Below, piece by piece: positions 21,031-31,760 of a stretch of DNA of 31,760 nt. The stretch is taken from contig NW_014577648.1 in NCBI RefSeq assembly GCF_000485595.1, positions 103,346 to 135,105 of the forward strand. Direction: 5' to 3'. The first letter of the stretch is position 1. Every line of letters starts with the position of its first letter. The position numbers and the translations under genes are program-made. The notes under the pieces are model-generated. The model saw nothing but the letters and a program-made list of their open reading frames with translations. It ran no database searches and had not been told where the DNA came from. The stretch comes from Priapulus caudatus. Taxonomy: Eukaryota; Priapulida; Priapulimorpha; Priapulimorphida; Priapulidae.

Positions 21031-23511
21031 TATTTTATGTCACGCGACATGCTCTGCACCAAATACAACGAGGTGTTTTTCGCAGCCATGTACAACAAAC
21101 ACTTATAGCTTATGGAATGCTGCTGCGAGTGAAATGTTAATACTTTTCAAGTGAGCAAGTTCGTGGAAAGCGGATTACAATACAAGACACATGTACAGCG
21201 TTAAGACTGCGTGTGATAATAAAACATGGATTTATGCAACATTATATGATTGATGGTGGGATACTTTAAAGCCCTCAGAAGGCAATATATTTTAAAACGA
21301 TCTTCTTCCATGATAATAGCAAGTACACTGCGACTGCTAACCCTTAAAGTTGTGATTTCAAACAGTCTTTCCGACCACTCCCGTATTTTCCGACCACTAC
21401 AATGCTTACTGGTATTGCTTGCATAACAGAAAGTGTCTACAGTAACGCTAATACATCTTAGAACATTCGTGCATCGTGACTTTCACCGAAATATGCAACG
21501 ATTGAAATTCGTTTATAGAGCAGTAATTAATGCGGCAAGTGAGAATCGGTAGCATAATAATAGTCTCACGGTATTTCGATTAACGTTACTATAGCGCGAG
21601 ACACATACGACTATTCCTACCGACATTAAACACTATCAAGATTACGTTATTCATGCTTATCACACTTTTCGGGAAACCCTTACATAAAGTTACATAATGG
21701 GCTCTTACATAACACAATTCTTTCACAGCACAACCTTTTCTAATTCTACGATAATATCCCAATTGGTTTTTATAGTTTTTAATGCGAAATTGGTATTTCT
21801 TAAACGAAAAATTTCGCGCAATCCATTTAGCTGGGTTGTCTGCGGTGTCCACTGCGCACTAGTGGTTCTCATATGAATATAACTTGCTTTGCTGAACTGT
21901 ATCTTGTGATTACCGTTGCTCTCTCGCTGTGGAGATAGCATGCATGTTCATTTCTATTTTAACGCGCGACGTACTGAGCTATATCAATATATTCTGCGGA
22001 CATTTGTTCTGATTTATTATCTTAGAAACTGTGCATAGTCGGAAACACGATGAATATGATCACATTTGTCTTGCGAGTGCCCGTGTTTTTGGCGTACACG
22101 CCTCATCGCAGCTAGACCAATACTTCAAGTTCTTTTTGTCGGATTGATGAATTAAAAATGAGCACGACGTCCACTCGGTGTTTCAACTTTGAACACTTAC
22201 ACCGAGGGTTTCAACATGTAATCATTGATATATGTGTTCATATATATAATAATATATGTGTGTGTGTACATCACATGTTGTTGTAATATTGAATATATTT
22301 TCACGGTAAATGAAGAAATATTTTACGAGAAAGGCGCGCGAGAAAAGCAATGGGTTCCATAGCTCTCAGTATGAATTTCCGATCGGTACCTCTGTTCTAC
22401 GCGTGATCAATGATTCCACAAACATCGCTGCTAAAAATGCGGTCCTACTGAGCGTTTATTTTTCCTGAAAGTTTCTAGGCGTGTTACTATTGCTATAGGC
22501 AAACAATCGCTAATAATATATTATAATAATATAAGCATTCTCATTTCGGGTAAGTCATGTCTTGGGTAGCGGACCAAAATTCGATTGATTCATCACAGGT
22601 CAGATAATGTTTATGTACTACTGTTTTGATGTGACCAGCAAAAACGTTCTTTCTGCCCCCCCCCGAATTCCCGTTAGGTTTAAAGGTAGAGGTTTCCACG
22701 AATGTCCGAATGCACGAATTTCCGAAGCTTTCACGAAAACGGCCGAGTCTTGGCCGAGAAAATAGGTCCGTTACATACGTATGCTCTCTACGAACGAACA
22801 TTTACGGGTCGCTGTGCGTGTTATCGTGCATATTTAGAGACTTATATGGCACTATGTATCCATCTTGACCTACATTATTGGGATAGAAGACAGACGACGG
22901 AAAGAGGGAACACATGATAGGCGAAAGGTACACAGTTATCTTGGCTTCTGTCAGTATAAATGTAGACACATATCTGATTTCTGTGTCTCTCTCATCTACT
23001 AGGATATTGCAGCGGAGTTTGGTACCCGACATGCGATAGAATTTAATTTCAATATTCGTTATGAAATCTCGATGTTCGTGGGACTAGTTCAAATTATTAT
23101 TTACGCGGAATATAGATATCTGCATGCTAACAGTTGTAATTTACTTTGATGTGAACATAACGCATACGAAACAGTTTGTTCTAACCTTTTCAACGTATTG
23201 ATGGCCAGATTTCTTACGAGTTGCTTCAGCGCCTAGAACGGGATTGTGTGCAGACCATATATCTTTCACAGTATATCAGCATCCCCGTCGTTACAATCCT
23301 AAATGATTGCTCACTCAATTGAACATTAAAGCCTCAATAACATTTTCTTGCCCAGCCCCCCATAGGCGCAGTACAACAATAAATACATTCCCCTATGCAC
23401 CCGAGGTAGTAACTCTTATACGAGTCAATGACGGTGTATAGCGACGAAGGTTGGATAGGTGAAGACTAGTTCCCATTGTCACGTCTTACACTATTTCTCC
23501 CACCATTAGTA

Positions 23512-23610
23512 CTTTACATAATATGGTATAATACTTTACATAATATGGTATAATATGGTACATAATATGGTATAATATGGTACATAATATGGTATAATAT
23601 GGTACATAAG
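23512..23610 (+). repeat. Tandem AT-rich array, about 22-bp unit
   Basis: Repeats of TACATAATATGGTATAATAT with small spacing changes. The left arm counterpart near 12505-12600 is more degenerate. Confidence 0.88.
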
Positions 23611-23992
23611 CTATGGTAAAGTGTTTTTGGAAAAGGTTCAGATGTGATCGTGTGATATAATCCGATGTCGCGTGAGGCAACTGTGACAATAACTACTATA
23701 TCTGTGGTATATTTCATTGGAGATTTCCGATAATCCTTGCAGTGGTTGTCATTTTTGCTATGTAAGAACCAGTATTGCATTCTGAAGATTCTAATGCCAA
23801 CAGTTTTTTTTTACGCAGCTGGTAAGCTCTCAGCAATGTATGATTTATAGATCATGCGATATGGTGTTAGTGATTGGTAACCTACAGTCATTTCGAGTTA
23901 TTGCCAGCCATTCCATCGATGCGTGTGCAGTGATGCTGTTATTCAGTCTGTAGATGTGCAGTAACACTAACAGTAGGTGGATTTACATTGGC

Positions 23993-25316
23993 ATTCCACT
24001 GTATTTCACTCCTGAATTGTCATTTAGAATGCAGAAGATAACCTGGGCAAATAGGAGGAAATATCCTGATCCAGTCGATTGCAATCGAGATATAGTATTT
24101 ATTATATTACAATTATATGACATGTCAATTTTCCTCATCCTGACCAAATAAAAACTAGACAAGTATGAATTAGAAGCATTATGACTTCTGCGTGTGTAAA
24201 TACAACCTGAACATCAATAGTTACTAATTTACTGTTGCATAGTTTTGCATTGTGTTCTAAGCATTTACTGATATTCTGATAGGTAAGCCAAACAGGTACA
24301 TGCCAAATGTTTAACTTTTAGACAGAGAAAGAGGACTTTGTGTGTTGAAAAGACATATCTGAATAGAAGTTATATATTGTATTTCATATTGTCTGTTAAA
24401 GAACGAATTCGGAAATTAATATAGTCAGTCTAGTAAGTTTACATTTCGTTAAGTCTATATTTCGTTTTGGAACTCGTTTTGAGAAAAATCGTTTGGGATT
24501 TATTTGATTACACAATATCGCACTACTCCTCCCATTTGCTAATTTCATTTATTCAATGTTTTTGCCTGTGATGTGCATTTAGTGAAAGTATTAAGGTTAG
24601 GTACTGGTAGGAATTTACGCAACCTTGTATAAAGCAAAGCACGTGCATCTGGTACAAACTTGTTTATTCACCTTGGAAATCTTAAATTCAATTTGTTAAA
24701 TAAAAAAATTGTAAGTAGTTGTGCTTGCGTAAAGCAATACAGCATGAAACTCGAGTATTCTGATAAAGTGGTTGTATTTATTTTGTTTCCGTCTTGATAT
24801 TAAGGGCGATTTTGAAGTATGATGTCCCCGGGGTCAGGAGTACCCGTTAATGAAATTCAGAATTAATTAAGAGGTAATTTTTCTAACTATGAAGGTAAAT
24901 TCATGCATTTATGATCGCTTATAGTACGTCTAATGAGGTAATTATCCCGTTCGAATAATTTCACGTACTTTTCGTGACTATTTAATAGTAGGTGATTCGT
25001 AATTGTTCGTGTTAAAGTTCGTCCATTTTTTCCACAGTCGAAGTTTCTGCGTCTGTCCTTTTTTATTATGTACAAATCGATCGGAAATTATCTGTTTATA
25101 AACGACGTCTTTTCAATTTATGAATCTTCATTCACGGTTGCATTTAGTATTGTAATTTAGCGAGGCTGCGTAGATGACGCTGATAGAGAAGACGTGGTGT
25201 ACTAGCTGCTTGCATGTTCTACAGCGATGACTGGGTCTTTGGCGACATTTTCTAATCCATATAAAATCTCTCTGCCCCTTCTGCTTAGTTCATTTCTAGT
25301 TCATTCTTAGTTCATT
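23993..25316. other. AT-rich low-repeat interval, no gene called
   Basis: About 1.3 kb without large repeats. A 62-codon minus-strand frame at 24887-25075 is basic and has an ordinary amino-acid mix, but I cannot assign it and an in-frame stop lies a short way upstream of its ATG. It could be an exon or old transposon fragment. TAGTTCATT occurs three times in tandem (25287-25316) just before the hAT-like element. Confidence 0.55.
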
Positions 25317-25324
25317 CCTAGACC

Positions 25325-25892
25325 CAGTGGCGCCCGCAGATAGACGCACTGGAAGCACAGTGCTTCCAGTAAATTTTGGGTTAAACAATTTTGTTCCTAC
25401 ATTTTGTTCCTAAAACTCTCTCGCAAGACTCACCAGATTGCATCTCCAGACGTCTACCATTCAAAGATTTTCAGGGGGAACATGCACCCAGACCCCCCTA
25501 GCATGCAGCGCGCCTACGGAGCTTGCTTTTTATTATCACTTAGGATTTTATCCTTCTGCGCTTCTACTTTCTTAAGGCCAAACAAGAAAATAGGTGTGTT
25601 TCCTATTGTATCGAAAACAAAAGTAGGGTAGGTAGGTAGGGATTTTTTTTTTATTCTTCAGTTTTTAATATCCCTCTGATGCATGCTATAAAGTGGTGTA
25701 TAGGTAGGGATAAGTTAGTAAGCAAGTCCAGAACGTGTTTGTAGTAAAAAAAGTTTTATCTGTCAGATTTCAAATTTAAAAAAAATATTGGTGGGGGGGG
25801 GAAGTAGGGTCGGCCCTAATAATCTAGGGACGGTCGGTCGACCGGAAACACACCTATTTTTTTGTTTGGCCTAAGACCTGTGGGCGCCAGTG
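25325..25892. mobile_element. Non-autonomous hAT-like transposon
   Basis: The left end CAGTGGCGCCCGCAG and the right end CTGTGGGCGCCAGTG are inverted repeats with two mismatches. CCTAGACC lies directly outside both ends (25317-25324 and 25893-25900), a perfect 8-bp target duplication. An 8-bp duplication together with CAGTG-type ends is characteristic of the hAT superfamily. At 568 bp it lacks a transposase and would be moved in trans. Inside are a perfect 11-bp-arm hairpin ACTGGAAGCAC/GTGCTTCCAGT (25348-25370) and a second inverted-repeat pair (25571-25875). The 75-codon frame at 25404-25631 crosses the inner repeat boundary and is not a recognisable protein. Confidence 0.85.
25571..25875. 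repeat. Inner inverted repeat pair within the hAT-like element
   Basis: TTAAGGCCAAACAAGAAAAT (from 25572) continuing to GGTGTGTTTCC (25603) is mirrored at 25844-25875, about 32 bp per arm with one indel and one or two changes. The outer edges end in CTTA(A)GG and CCTAAG. No target duplication flanks this pair. It may be a second small element nested 16 bp from the right end of the host element, or a subterminal repeat of the host itself. Confidence 0.7.
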
Positions 25893-26129
25893 CCTAGACC
25901 CATTACCTCCTGGATATTGTGCTCGTGACCTCAACAGTAAATAACCCTACGTGTGTTCGTCCGTATTAAGGTAGATGCAGGTGCATGAAAAGGCTTATGA
26001 GATCATGTCGAAATGCCTTTGAATTTAAGGCTTTGATATTGACATTCGGATAAATGCACAGGTCATATTCCGGGCTCACACAAAAAAACCACAACGCACA
26101 TTTTGTTGTAACCGAATGCGGGATGAGTA

Positions 26130-26371
26130 TATATGTGTGTGTGCGTGTGTGTGTGCGCGTGCGTGCGTGCGTCCGTCCGTGTGTGTATACGTGTACGTGC
26201 GAGTGTGCGTGCGTGCGTGTGTGTATACGTGTACGTGCGAGTGTGCGTGCGTGCGTGTGTGTGTATACGTGTACGTGTGAGTGTGCGTGCGTGCGTGTGT
26301 GCGCACCTGTATGTGCGAGTGTGCGTGCGTGCGTGTGTGTGTGGTGGTGTGTGTTGTGTGTGTTGTGTGTG

Positions 26372-26422
<51 letters not shown>

Positions 26423-26800
26423 CGTGCGTGCGCGTGTGCTCGTGTATATGTATGTATGTATGTGATGTATGTGTGTGTGTTGTGTGTGTGTGTGTGTGTG
26501 TGTGTTGTGTGTGTGTGTGCGTGTGTGCGTGTGGGAGTGCGCTGCGTGTTTGTGCGTGCGTGTGTGTTTTATGTGGGGTGTGAGTGTGCGTGCGTGCGTG
26601 TATGTGTATGTGTGTGTGTGTGTGAAGTGTGGTGTTGTGTGTGTGTGGCTGGTTTTGTGTGTTGCTGTGTGTGTGTGTGTGATGTGGCGTGGCGTGCGTG
26701 CGTGTCGACTGTGCATGGTGTGTGTGGGTGTGTGTGTTTGGTGCGTGTGGTGTGTGTTTATGTGTGTGTGCGCGCGTGTGGGGTGTGCGTGCGTGTGTGT
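26130..26800. repeat. TG/TGCG microsatellite region
   Basis: About 670 bp of GT and GTGC repeats with a higher-order unit of about 43 bp between 26160 and 26340 (GTGTATACGTGTACGTGCGA recurs). Cys-Val-rich plus frames and His-Thr-rich minus frames, up to about 250 codons, are repeat products. Long alternating GT/GC runs are known to favour Z-DNA. Confidence 0.93.
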
Positions 26801-27194
26801 TCCAACTTCCATACTCCAGTGGGCGAAAATATAGATCTGTCAGTGTGGAGAGCGGGCTCGAATTGAGTTTGTCTGCTATCTAAATACCCGTGCACCCGCA
26901 GAGCATGCTGAGAGGCCATTTGTCTGTCTGAATGCACCGGCTGGGTCTGTTGCCTTCCGCTCGCTGAAGCGTCTCCGTCGTTGGCTCGTTGCACGTTCCA
27001 CGCTGGAAAGTAAACACGAGATCCGAATCTAAAACCAAATCTTGGAAATTACGCATCGCGGCGGCGTGGCCCTGGCGATACCAGCGATACGCGCGCCCGC
27101 AGCTAGGAAGAAGCAAGCACACAGCATTGCGTTGCGCTCAAGTGGGAGTGTTACAGACTGCGTCACACACATACCGACGTACAGGGGCCGCGCT
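26801..27194. other. Mixed sequence between opposed TG and CA tracts
   Basis: GC-rich in places (GCATCGCGGCGGCGTGGCCC near 27052). Open frames on both strands run in from the neighbouring repeats. No domain is recognised. Confidence 0.55.
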
Positions 27195-27585
27195 CGCACG
27201 ACACACACACAAGCAGAATACAGCGGCGCACACGAACACATGGCATGCATCACCGCGCGCGCAACAGCGGGACACGGGAGCGCGCCACCACGCGCACATG
27301 CATGCATACGCACGTTACACGCACGCACACACACGCACACACACCGCACACACACATCACACACACACACACACACACTATAACACAAGCAATGCACACA
27401 TCACACACACACACACAACACACTACATCACACACACACACCTGCCCACACACACAGAGTCCACGCACACACACGGCACGCACGCACGCACGCACGCACA
27501 GGCATACATGCACAACACGCCGCGTGCCTCACCCACGCACGCACGCCACACACTGACACACACACCATACGGCCGACGCACAAGC
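27195..27585. repeat. CA/CACG microsatellite region
   Basis: CACACA and CACG repeats. It is complementary in kind to the TG tract at 26130-26800. The 285-codon plus frame at 26989-27846 passes through it and is His-Thr-rich only because of the repeat. Confidence 0.92.
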
Positions 27586-27849
27586 ACGTATAGTAGTACG
27601 CATATATTGTGCGCTCTTCAGTATAGGTATCCATGTCGTAAAGAATGCATGGTTATTTCATTAGCACTGCACGGGCACGGGAGTTCGAGGTGCGCGTGCA
27701 TGTTTGACTTCGAGAACGGCAACAGGGCGCGCCTACGCTTTCACCGTGTACACGGTGATAGCGCTATAATCGACGTCTGTCGCGCAATCTTTCTCCGCGC
27801 CAGCCTCTTGGCCGTGCTCTCCTACTATGGGCTATGCTCACTCTAGTAA

Positions 27850-28222
27850 CTAACTTATACTATACTATACTATCTATGGCATGCTATGCTATCACATGCT
27901 AGCTATGGCTAATGTTATGCTATGCTATGGGCTATGCTAGCTATGCTATGCTATGGCCATGGCTATGGCTATGCTTATCTTATGGCTAATGCTATGGCTA
28001 TGCTATGCTATGGGGCTACACTATACTATGCTATCGTGGAGTGCTTATACTATGCTATGCTGATGGCTATACTATATCTATGCTATGCTATCGGCTATGC
28101 GCTATGTCTATGCTATGCTATGCGAACTGGAGCGCTATGGCTATGCATGCTATGGCTATATGCTATAACTATATATAACTATGCTATACTATACTATACG
28201 TATACTATACCCAGCTATACTC
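27850..28222. repeat. CTATG/CTATGG pentamer-hexamer satellite
   Basis: Irregular repeats of GCTATG, GCTATGG and CTATA. Tyr-Ala-Met-Leu-rich frames result from the repeat. Confidence 0.92.
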
Positions 28223-28685
28223 TAAAACGGCGATGCAATAGGGCAGAGTTTCGGGTCGAATTTACGCGCCCCCCCCCTCTCTCACTCCACTTCAAGCTAA
28301 TCCCAATATGGCCGCCAAGGTTGGCAAGATCAACCCGCCCTCGATCGTCGCGGCGAACTTGAGACAGACCCATGATTTTATCTCGCCGCCTGAGACTTCT
28401 GTTTATCCGGTCACATCAGTGTCACACAAGTGAAGAGCCTGCGTGTCACTGGGCGCAGCACTGTCGTCGTTGTTTGGGCGCGACGAGTAATTGAGTCCTT
28501 AATTCGCCGAAATTCGTCTTCTCGTGCGTAGACATCCCCCGACGAATAAATTGCTTAGGTGACCTCTGCGGACGTAGCAAGCACTCATCAATGGCTGTTG
28601 GTGTGGACATGCAGGCCATTGCAGATAGCAGCGCGCTTAACATGTACGCGCCTCGTCTTAAATTACTCCAGCAAGCTTTTGTGTT
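28223..28685. other. CpG-rich interval with a small open frame
   Basis: Around 28290-28440 the sequence is GC-rich with many CpG. CAATATGGCCGCCAAGG (28304-28320) contains an ATG in good context and resembles a YY1-type element. From that ATG (28308) a 41-codon frame runs to TGA at 28433, beginning MAAKVGKINPP. I recognise no family. It could be the start of a gene near its promoter, or chance in GC-rich DNA. A minus-strand frame at 28446-28643 is also unassigned. Confidence 0.4.
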
Positions 28686-28760
28686 TCATATATATATTTC
28701 ATATATATATTCATATAATTATATATAATCTATTATTATTCACTCATGATATATATAGAG

Positions 28761-28792
<32 letters not shown>

Positions 28793-28796
28793 CATT
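28686..28796. repeat. AT-dinucleotide-rich tract
   Basis: Repeated ATATAT blocks with interruptions, near-pure at about 28760-28792. Confidence 0.92.
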
Positions 28797-29833
28797 TTTG
28801 TTTTTATACCCTGATGTCGCGTTTGTTCTATTTCCACGTGTGAAATTTTCCGTTGCTTACGCGTACGTACAAATTTCATATTCACATTTTAATCGAAATT
28901 TGCCTAGAAATATATAGCAGTCATTCTTATTCCCGCACATTAAATGTGGCGCATGTAATATTCTATAGTAGGTTTCAATCGAAAACGTCTACACTGTGCG
29001 TGCTTCCACACTGTACCTCTACTGTGAAATGCTGTGATGAGAACGCGAAGTCCGTAAGACGTTGGCGGCGAATCGCAACTGAACCCCTAAATGGTAATGC
29101 GAACCATTATTGGATAATAACAATCACAAATACGACCCGTCGAAGCATGGCGGGTCTCGTGCAGCGAGTCGATGTTGTGTATCAGCATTATTGAACCGCA
29201 CCGAAGAAGACAGAATCATCAGGATTTTTTCTAGCGAGGCACGCATGATTTGGCCTTGTAGTATCGGTGTGAGTTACCCACCTGCTGCTGCCGCTGTGTT
29301 AATGAGGCTAGTTATCGTCGCTATATGAGAATATACAGCGTCCCATAGAGCGATCAATATTACTTGTTTTCCCGCAGCATAGCCGGCCGCTTCAACATAA
29401 CACAGAAATTGTGGAACCGAAGCCGAGGATTGAATATCCTCAAAGCAAGCATATTCACTCTTGGCAGCTTTAATCACTAATAACTCATCGATAATTATTG
29501 ATTTCGTACTGTCACACGTGAGATCCTCAAGGTGAAATATAAATGAAAAATGTTCGGTTTCGTTTATCTATTGCGTACCGCGCAGTCTGTATAAGAGAAG
29601 GTTGTATGAGAGCAGGCTAAATAGCAGCATGTACTTGTCTGAAGAAATATGTGAAGGGTGGCTGGGCGCTAGGGAACTCTAGCTGTTAACGTTAAATTCC
29701 TATTCATCTGAACTAATCCGCCTATTTAACTGATGGATCCACCGCGATACTTCGTTGTTGTTGTTCTTTGCTTTTGAATTCCAATAATGAAATTTGTTCA
29801 AAACCACGTATCCGTTAGCTAAGTAATCTGAGA
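28797..29833. other. Low-repeat interval, no gene called
   Basis: Mixed sequence. Frames of 113 codons (28853-29194, plus) and 67 codons (29274-29477, minus) are open but carry no motif I recognise. The 113-codon frame is the longest in the window that is not repeat-derived, so it is the first place to look for an exon. I cannot support a function or splice structure. Confidence 0.5.
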
Positions 29834-30385
29834 ATGTCGTTTTTAGCTCGCCTTGACATCGTCAAGATGAGCTATTGCCATGGGGTGTCGTCCGTCGTAC
29901 GTCCGTCTGTCCGTCCGTCCGTCAACATTTGGTTGCGGTCAACGATAACTCAAAAACCGTTTGACCCACATGTTTCAAATTGCATACAGTTGTTACTCCT
30001 ATGGGAGAGATTTGAACGTCCTATTTTGGAGCACGCCAGTCGACCTACATTCGAGCTACGTCAATTTTTTGGCAAAAATGGAAATGGCCATAAGTCAGTT
30101 CAGGTTCAACGAATTTTCAGTGTCTGCCTACGGTTAACGATAACTCAAGAACCGTTTGACCCACATGTTTCAAATTGAGTACAGTTGTTACTCCTATGTG
30201 AGAGATTTGAACTTCCTATTTTGGAGCACGCGACAGTGCCGACTAACTTTCGACCACGCCCACTTTTCGGCAAAATGAAAATGGCGCATCTAATTCATGT
30301 CGATTTTGTTAAAATTTGGTATGATGAAATGCTGTAAGGCTAGCCCAACAACAGTTAATGTGTTACTCCTATGGGAGAGATGAAC
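29834..30385 (+). repeat. Dispersed repeat in 2-3 tandem units of about 190 bp
   Basis: AACGATAACTCA followed by AACCGTTTGACCCACATG occurs at 29941 and 30136, and TGTTACTCCTATG at 29991, 30185 and 30361. The first two units are therefore about 195 bp apart and the third is partial and shorter. A TCCG microsatellite (about 29887-29923) precedes them. Since 195 is divisible by three, one frame (29834-30178) stays open and reads a repeated peptide containing PFDPHVSN. The third unit is not preserved in that frame. I regard it as a transposon-derived or satellite-like repeat, not a proven gene. Confidence 0.75.
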
Positions 30386-31160
30386 AATGTCGCTATTAGT
30401 TTTCTCGTCTAACTGGTACAGCACTTATACAATCATAGCCTATATACGTGTAATATTGTTTTAGATTCGTTCGTTAAGGCGTAATTTGACTGGAAATATT
30501 TTATTGTTTTACTTTGCGGCGATAATTCCGAAAACCACAATGGCATCATTTTAGGGCGTAGGCGCCATTCTCGTCAAGATTTTCAGACTTTCAGATCGTG
30601 AACATGTTTTTTTCGCATCAAAACGTTATGCATATATCATTAATCAAAGAGTATCATACTGGGAGATATGGCTATATAATGGGCAGTTCTCCCAAGATAT
30701 ACTATTGGCTTTATATATTTTCCCCGCCCTCTCTCTCTATCACACCCACAGGTGAGCTACAGTGCTCATTGCACTTTCATTATATAGACCACATCTTGTA
30801 GTAAATATTTTAGTATTTAGCGTACTAGAAGTTAGTGGCCCGTATGCTGAAAAGCCCCCCCCACCACCTTCCTGCAGCCCACCCACCGTCGTTTATCTCT
30901 GGTGGAAAATAAAGTATAATGTCCAAAAGTTTCACTGAACAAAATAGCGAGCACAACCTTTAGGGGGCCAATCTTAGGGGCACGCAATGTACTTTCATTG
31001 ACATTGCTGCGCATGACGTGGCGGTGGTCTGCCCTGGAGAGATTCAGATGACTGGTGTTTGTTCTGAATAAATGGCCATGTAATAACTCTAAGTAGCACA
31101 GCAGTTTGAAACCAGTATAGGTAAGTCTACGCATTTATATTGCTCCTGCCGATTGATGGA
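30386..31160. other. Low-repeat interval, no gene called
   Basis: Mixed sequence with a C-rich stretch near 30856-30890. A 100-codon minus-strand frame (30832-31134) is open but unassigned. No transposon ends or RNA gene could be supported. Confidence 0.55.
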
Positions 31161-31165
31161 CTGTT

Positions 31166-31172
31166 GTATATA

Positions 31173-31211
<39 letters not shown>

Positions 31212-31300
31212 TCCGTGCGTGGATGTATATATATTATATCATTATATATATATTTTATACTATAATATACTAATTTTAATAATATTATATTAAATATAAT
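31166..31300. repeat. TA-rich microsatellite
   Basis: Near-pure TA at 31166-31208, then AT-rich sequence with TATATATA and TAATAT blocks to about 31300. Confidence 0.92.
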
Positions 31301-31619
31301 GCTTTGAACTCAAGATTCGATTTCTGGCCCGGCAAAGTTCGCGAGGCTGCAAAACGGTTCAATCAAAAACAGCAGTTACAAATATTGGAATGGTTAGTAA
31401 AATGATTCGCGTGCTGGCGACAGCTACATTTCTATACGCAACCGCGTTGTTAACAGTCGTGTGCAAAAACTCTGCTGTTCAGTTTTTTTTTGTCGTTATA
31501 TATGCGGGTTTCATTAGAGTAAAATGACTTTCGCCGATGCTTTCTTCTGCGTGAACGGCAATTTCAACCGGGTGTGTCCTGTGGTTAACTTCGGGGTTGT
31601 TTCTCGTTCGCTAGACTCT
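31301..31619. other. Mixed sequence, no gene seen
   Basis: No repeat, coding frame or RNA gene that I can support. A tRNA-like ATTCGATTTCTGG near 31315 was considered and dropped. Confidence 0.5.
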
Positions 31620-31760
31620 GACGAGCTCTCTTTGTTCTCTCTCTTCTTCTCTCCCTGCCCCCCTCCTCTCTCTCTCTCTTTCGTTTCTTCTCTTCCTCCG
31701 CTCTCGTCCTCCTTTTACTCCTCATTTCTCTGTCCTCTCTCGTCTTCTTCTCTTCTGTCC
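31620..31760. repeat. CT-rich low-complexity tract at the window end
   Basis: Almost pure pyrimidine on the plus strand, similar in kind to 1-439. If the window is a whole contig, this is where assembly stopped. Confidence 0.9.

Larger units (their letters stand above)
19502..23992 (-). repeat. Right arm of large interrupted palindrome P2
   Basis: Reverse complement of 12090-16620, colinear from GTTATGGTGTCGCCCCCTGG (near 19536, mirroring 16570) to GATTTACATTGGC (about 23979-23991, mirroring the gap edge). The distal end cannot be fixed because the partner stops at the gap. Tandem arrays at 20956-21030 and 23512-23610 are cleaner here than their partners in the left arm. Short open frames in this arm do not match the left-arm frames in phase. 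I recognise no transposase, polymerase or integrase in either arm. Confidence 0.9.

Noticed and set aside
20960-21154. Frame with repeated Ile-Phe-Thr-Gly-Ala-Ile-Leu
   Set aside because: It is the 21-bp tandem array read in frame and is not kept in the opposite arm.
26040-26125. CATTCGG...CCGAATG inverted ends near the TG tract
   Set aside because: Seven-base arms only, with no target duplication; easily due to chance.
26063-26866. Long Cys-Val-rich and His-Thr-rich frames up to 249 codons
   Set aside because: Products of GT/GTGC repeats with no non-repetitive domain.
26989-27846. 285-codon plus-strand frame, the longest in the window
   Set aside because: Its middle is a CA/CACG repeat reading His-Thr, and the ends show no recognisable domain.
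31305-31345. tRNA-like T-arm ATTCGATTTCTGG
   Set aside because: No matching acceptor strand, D-arm or anticodon arm upstream; the preceding sequence is TA repeat.

Overview
This window looks like animal nuclear DNA, probably from an invertebrate. That placement is inference, from dense microsatellites of many kinds, small non-autonomous DNA transposons and an assembly gap. I found no operon-like packing, ribosome binding sites, tRNA or rRNA genes, and no protein I can recognise. The long open frames all lie in simple repeats. I therefore annotate no confident coding gene.

More than half of the window is two very large interrupted palindromes. Palindrome P1 has arms at 440-1939 and 3447-4925 around a 1.5 kb spacer. 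Palindrome P2 has arms at 12090-16620 and 19502-23992 around a 2.9 kb spacer, and its left arm starts at a run of 25 N. P1 arms are very similar; P2 arms are more diverged. In both, single-base insertions and deletions are about as common as substitutions or more so, which hints at consensus error in long-read sequence as well as real divergence. The two palindromes are linked: the sequence just right of P1 (4926-5978, with a TGCC minisatellite) recurs inverted inside the P2 spacer (17660-18575).

Small mobile elements are the best-supported features. A 568-bp hAT-like element at 25325-25892 has matching termini and a perfect 8-bp target duplication. A 302-bp element at 11739-12040 has roughly 100-bp inverted termini and a 7/8-matching 8-bp flank. 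A 41-bp perfect palindrome at 3922-3962 is flanked by a 7-bp duplication and has relatives at 2031-2071 and 1408-1477. Other structures are a 95-bp perfect direct repeat (9867-9961 and 11310-11404), an LTR-like promoter module on the minus strand (9210-9601) and a roughly 190-bp dispersed repeat in 2-3 units (29834-30385).

The remaining stretches (6033-8394, 10024-11309, 23993-25316, 28797-29833, 30386-31160) hold no gene I can support. Both window ends fall in pyrimidine-rich tracts, so the window may be a whole contig that broke at simple repeats.
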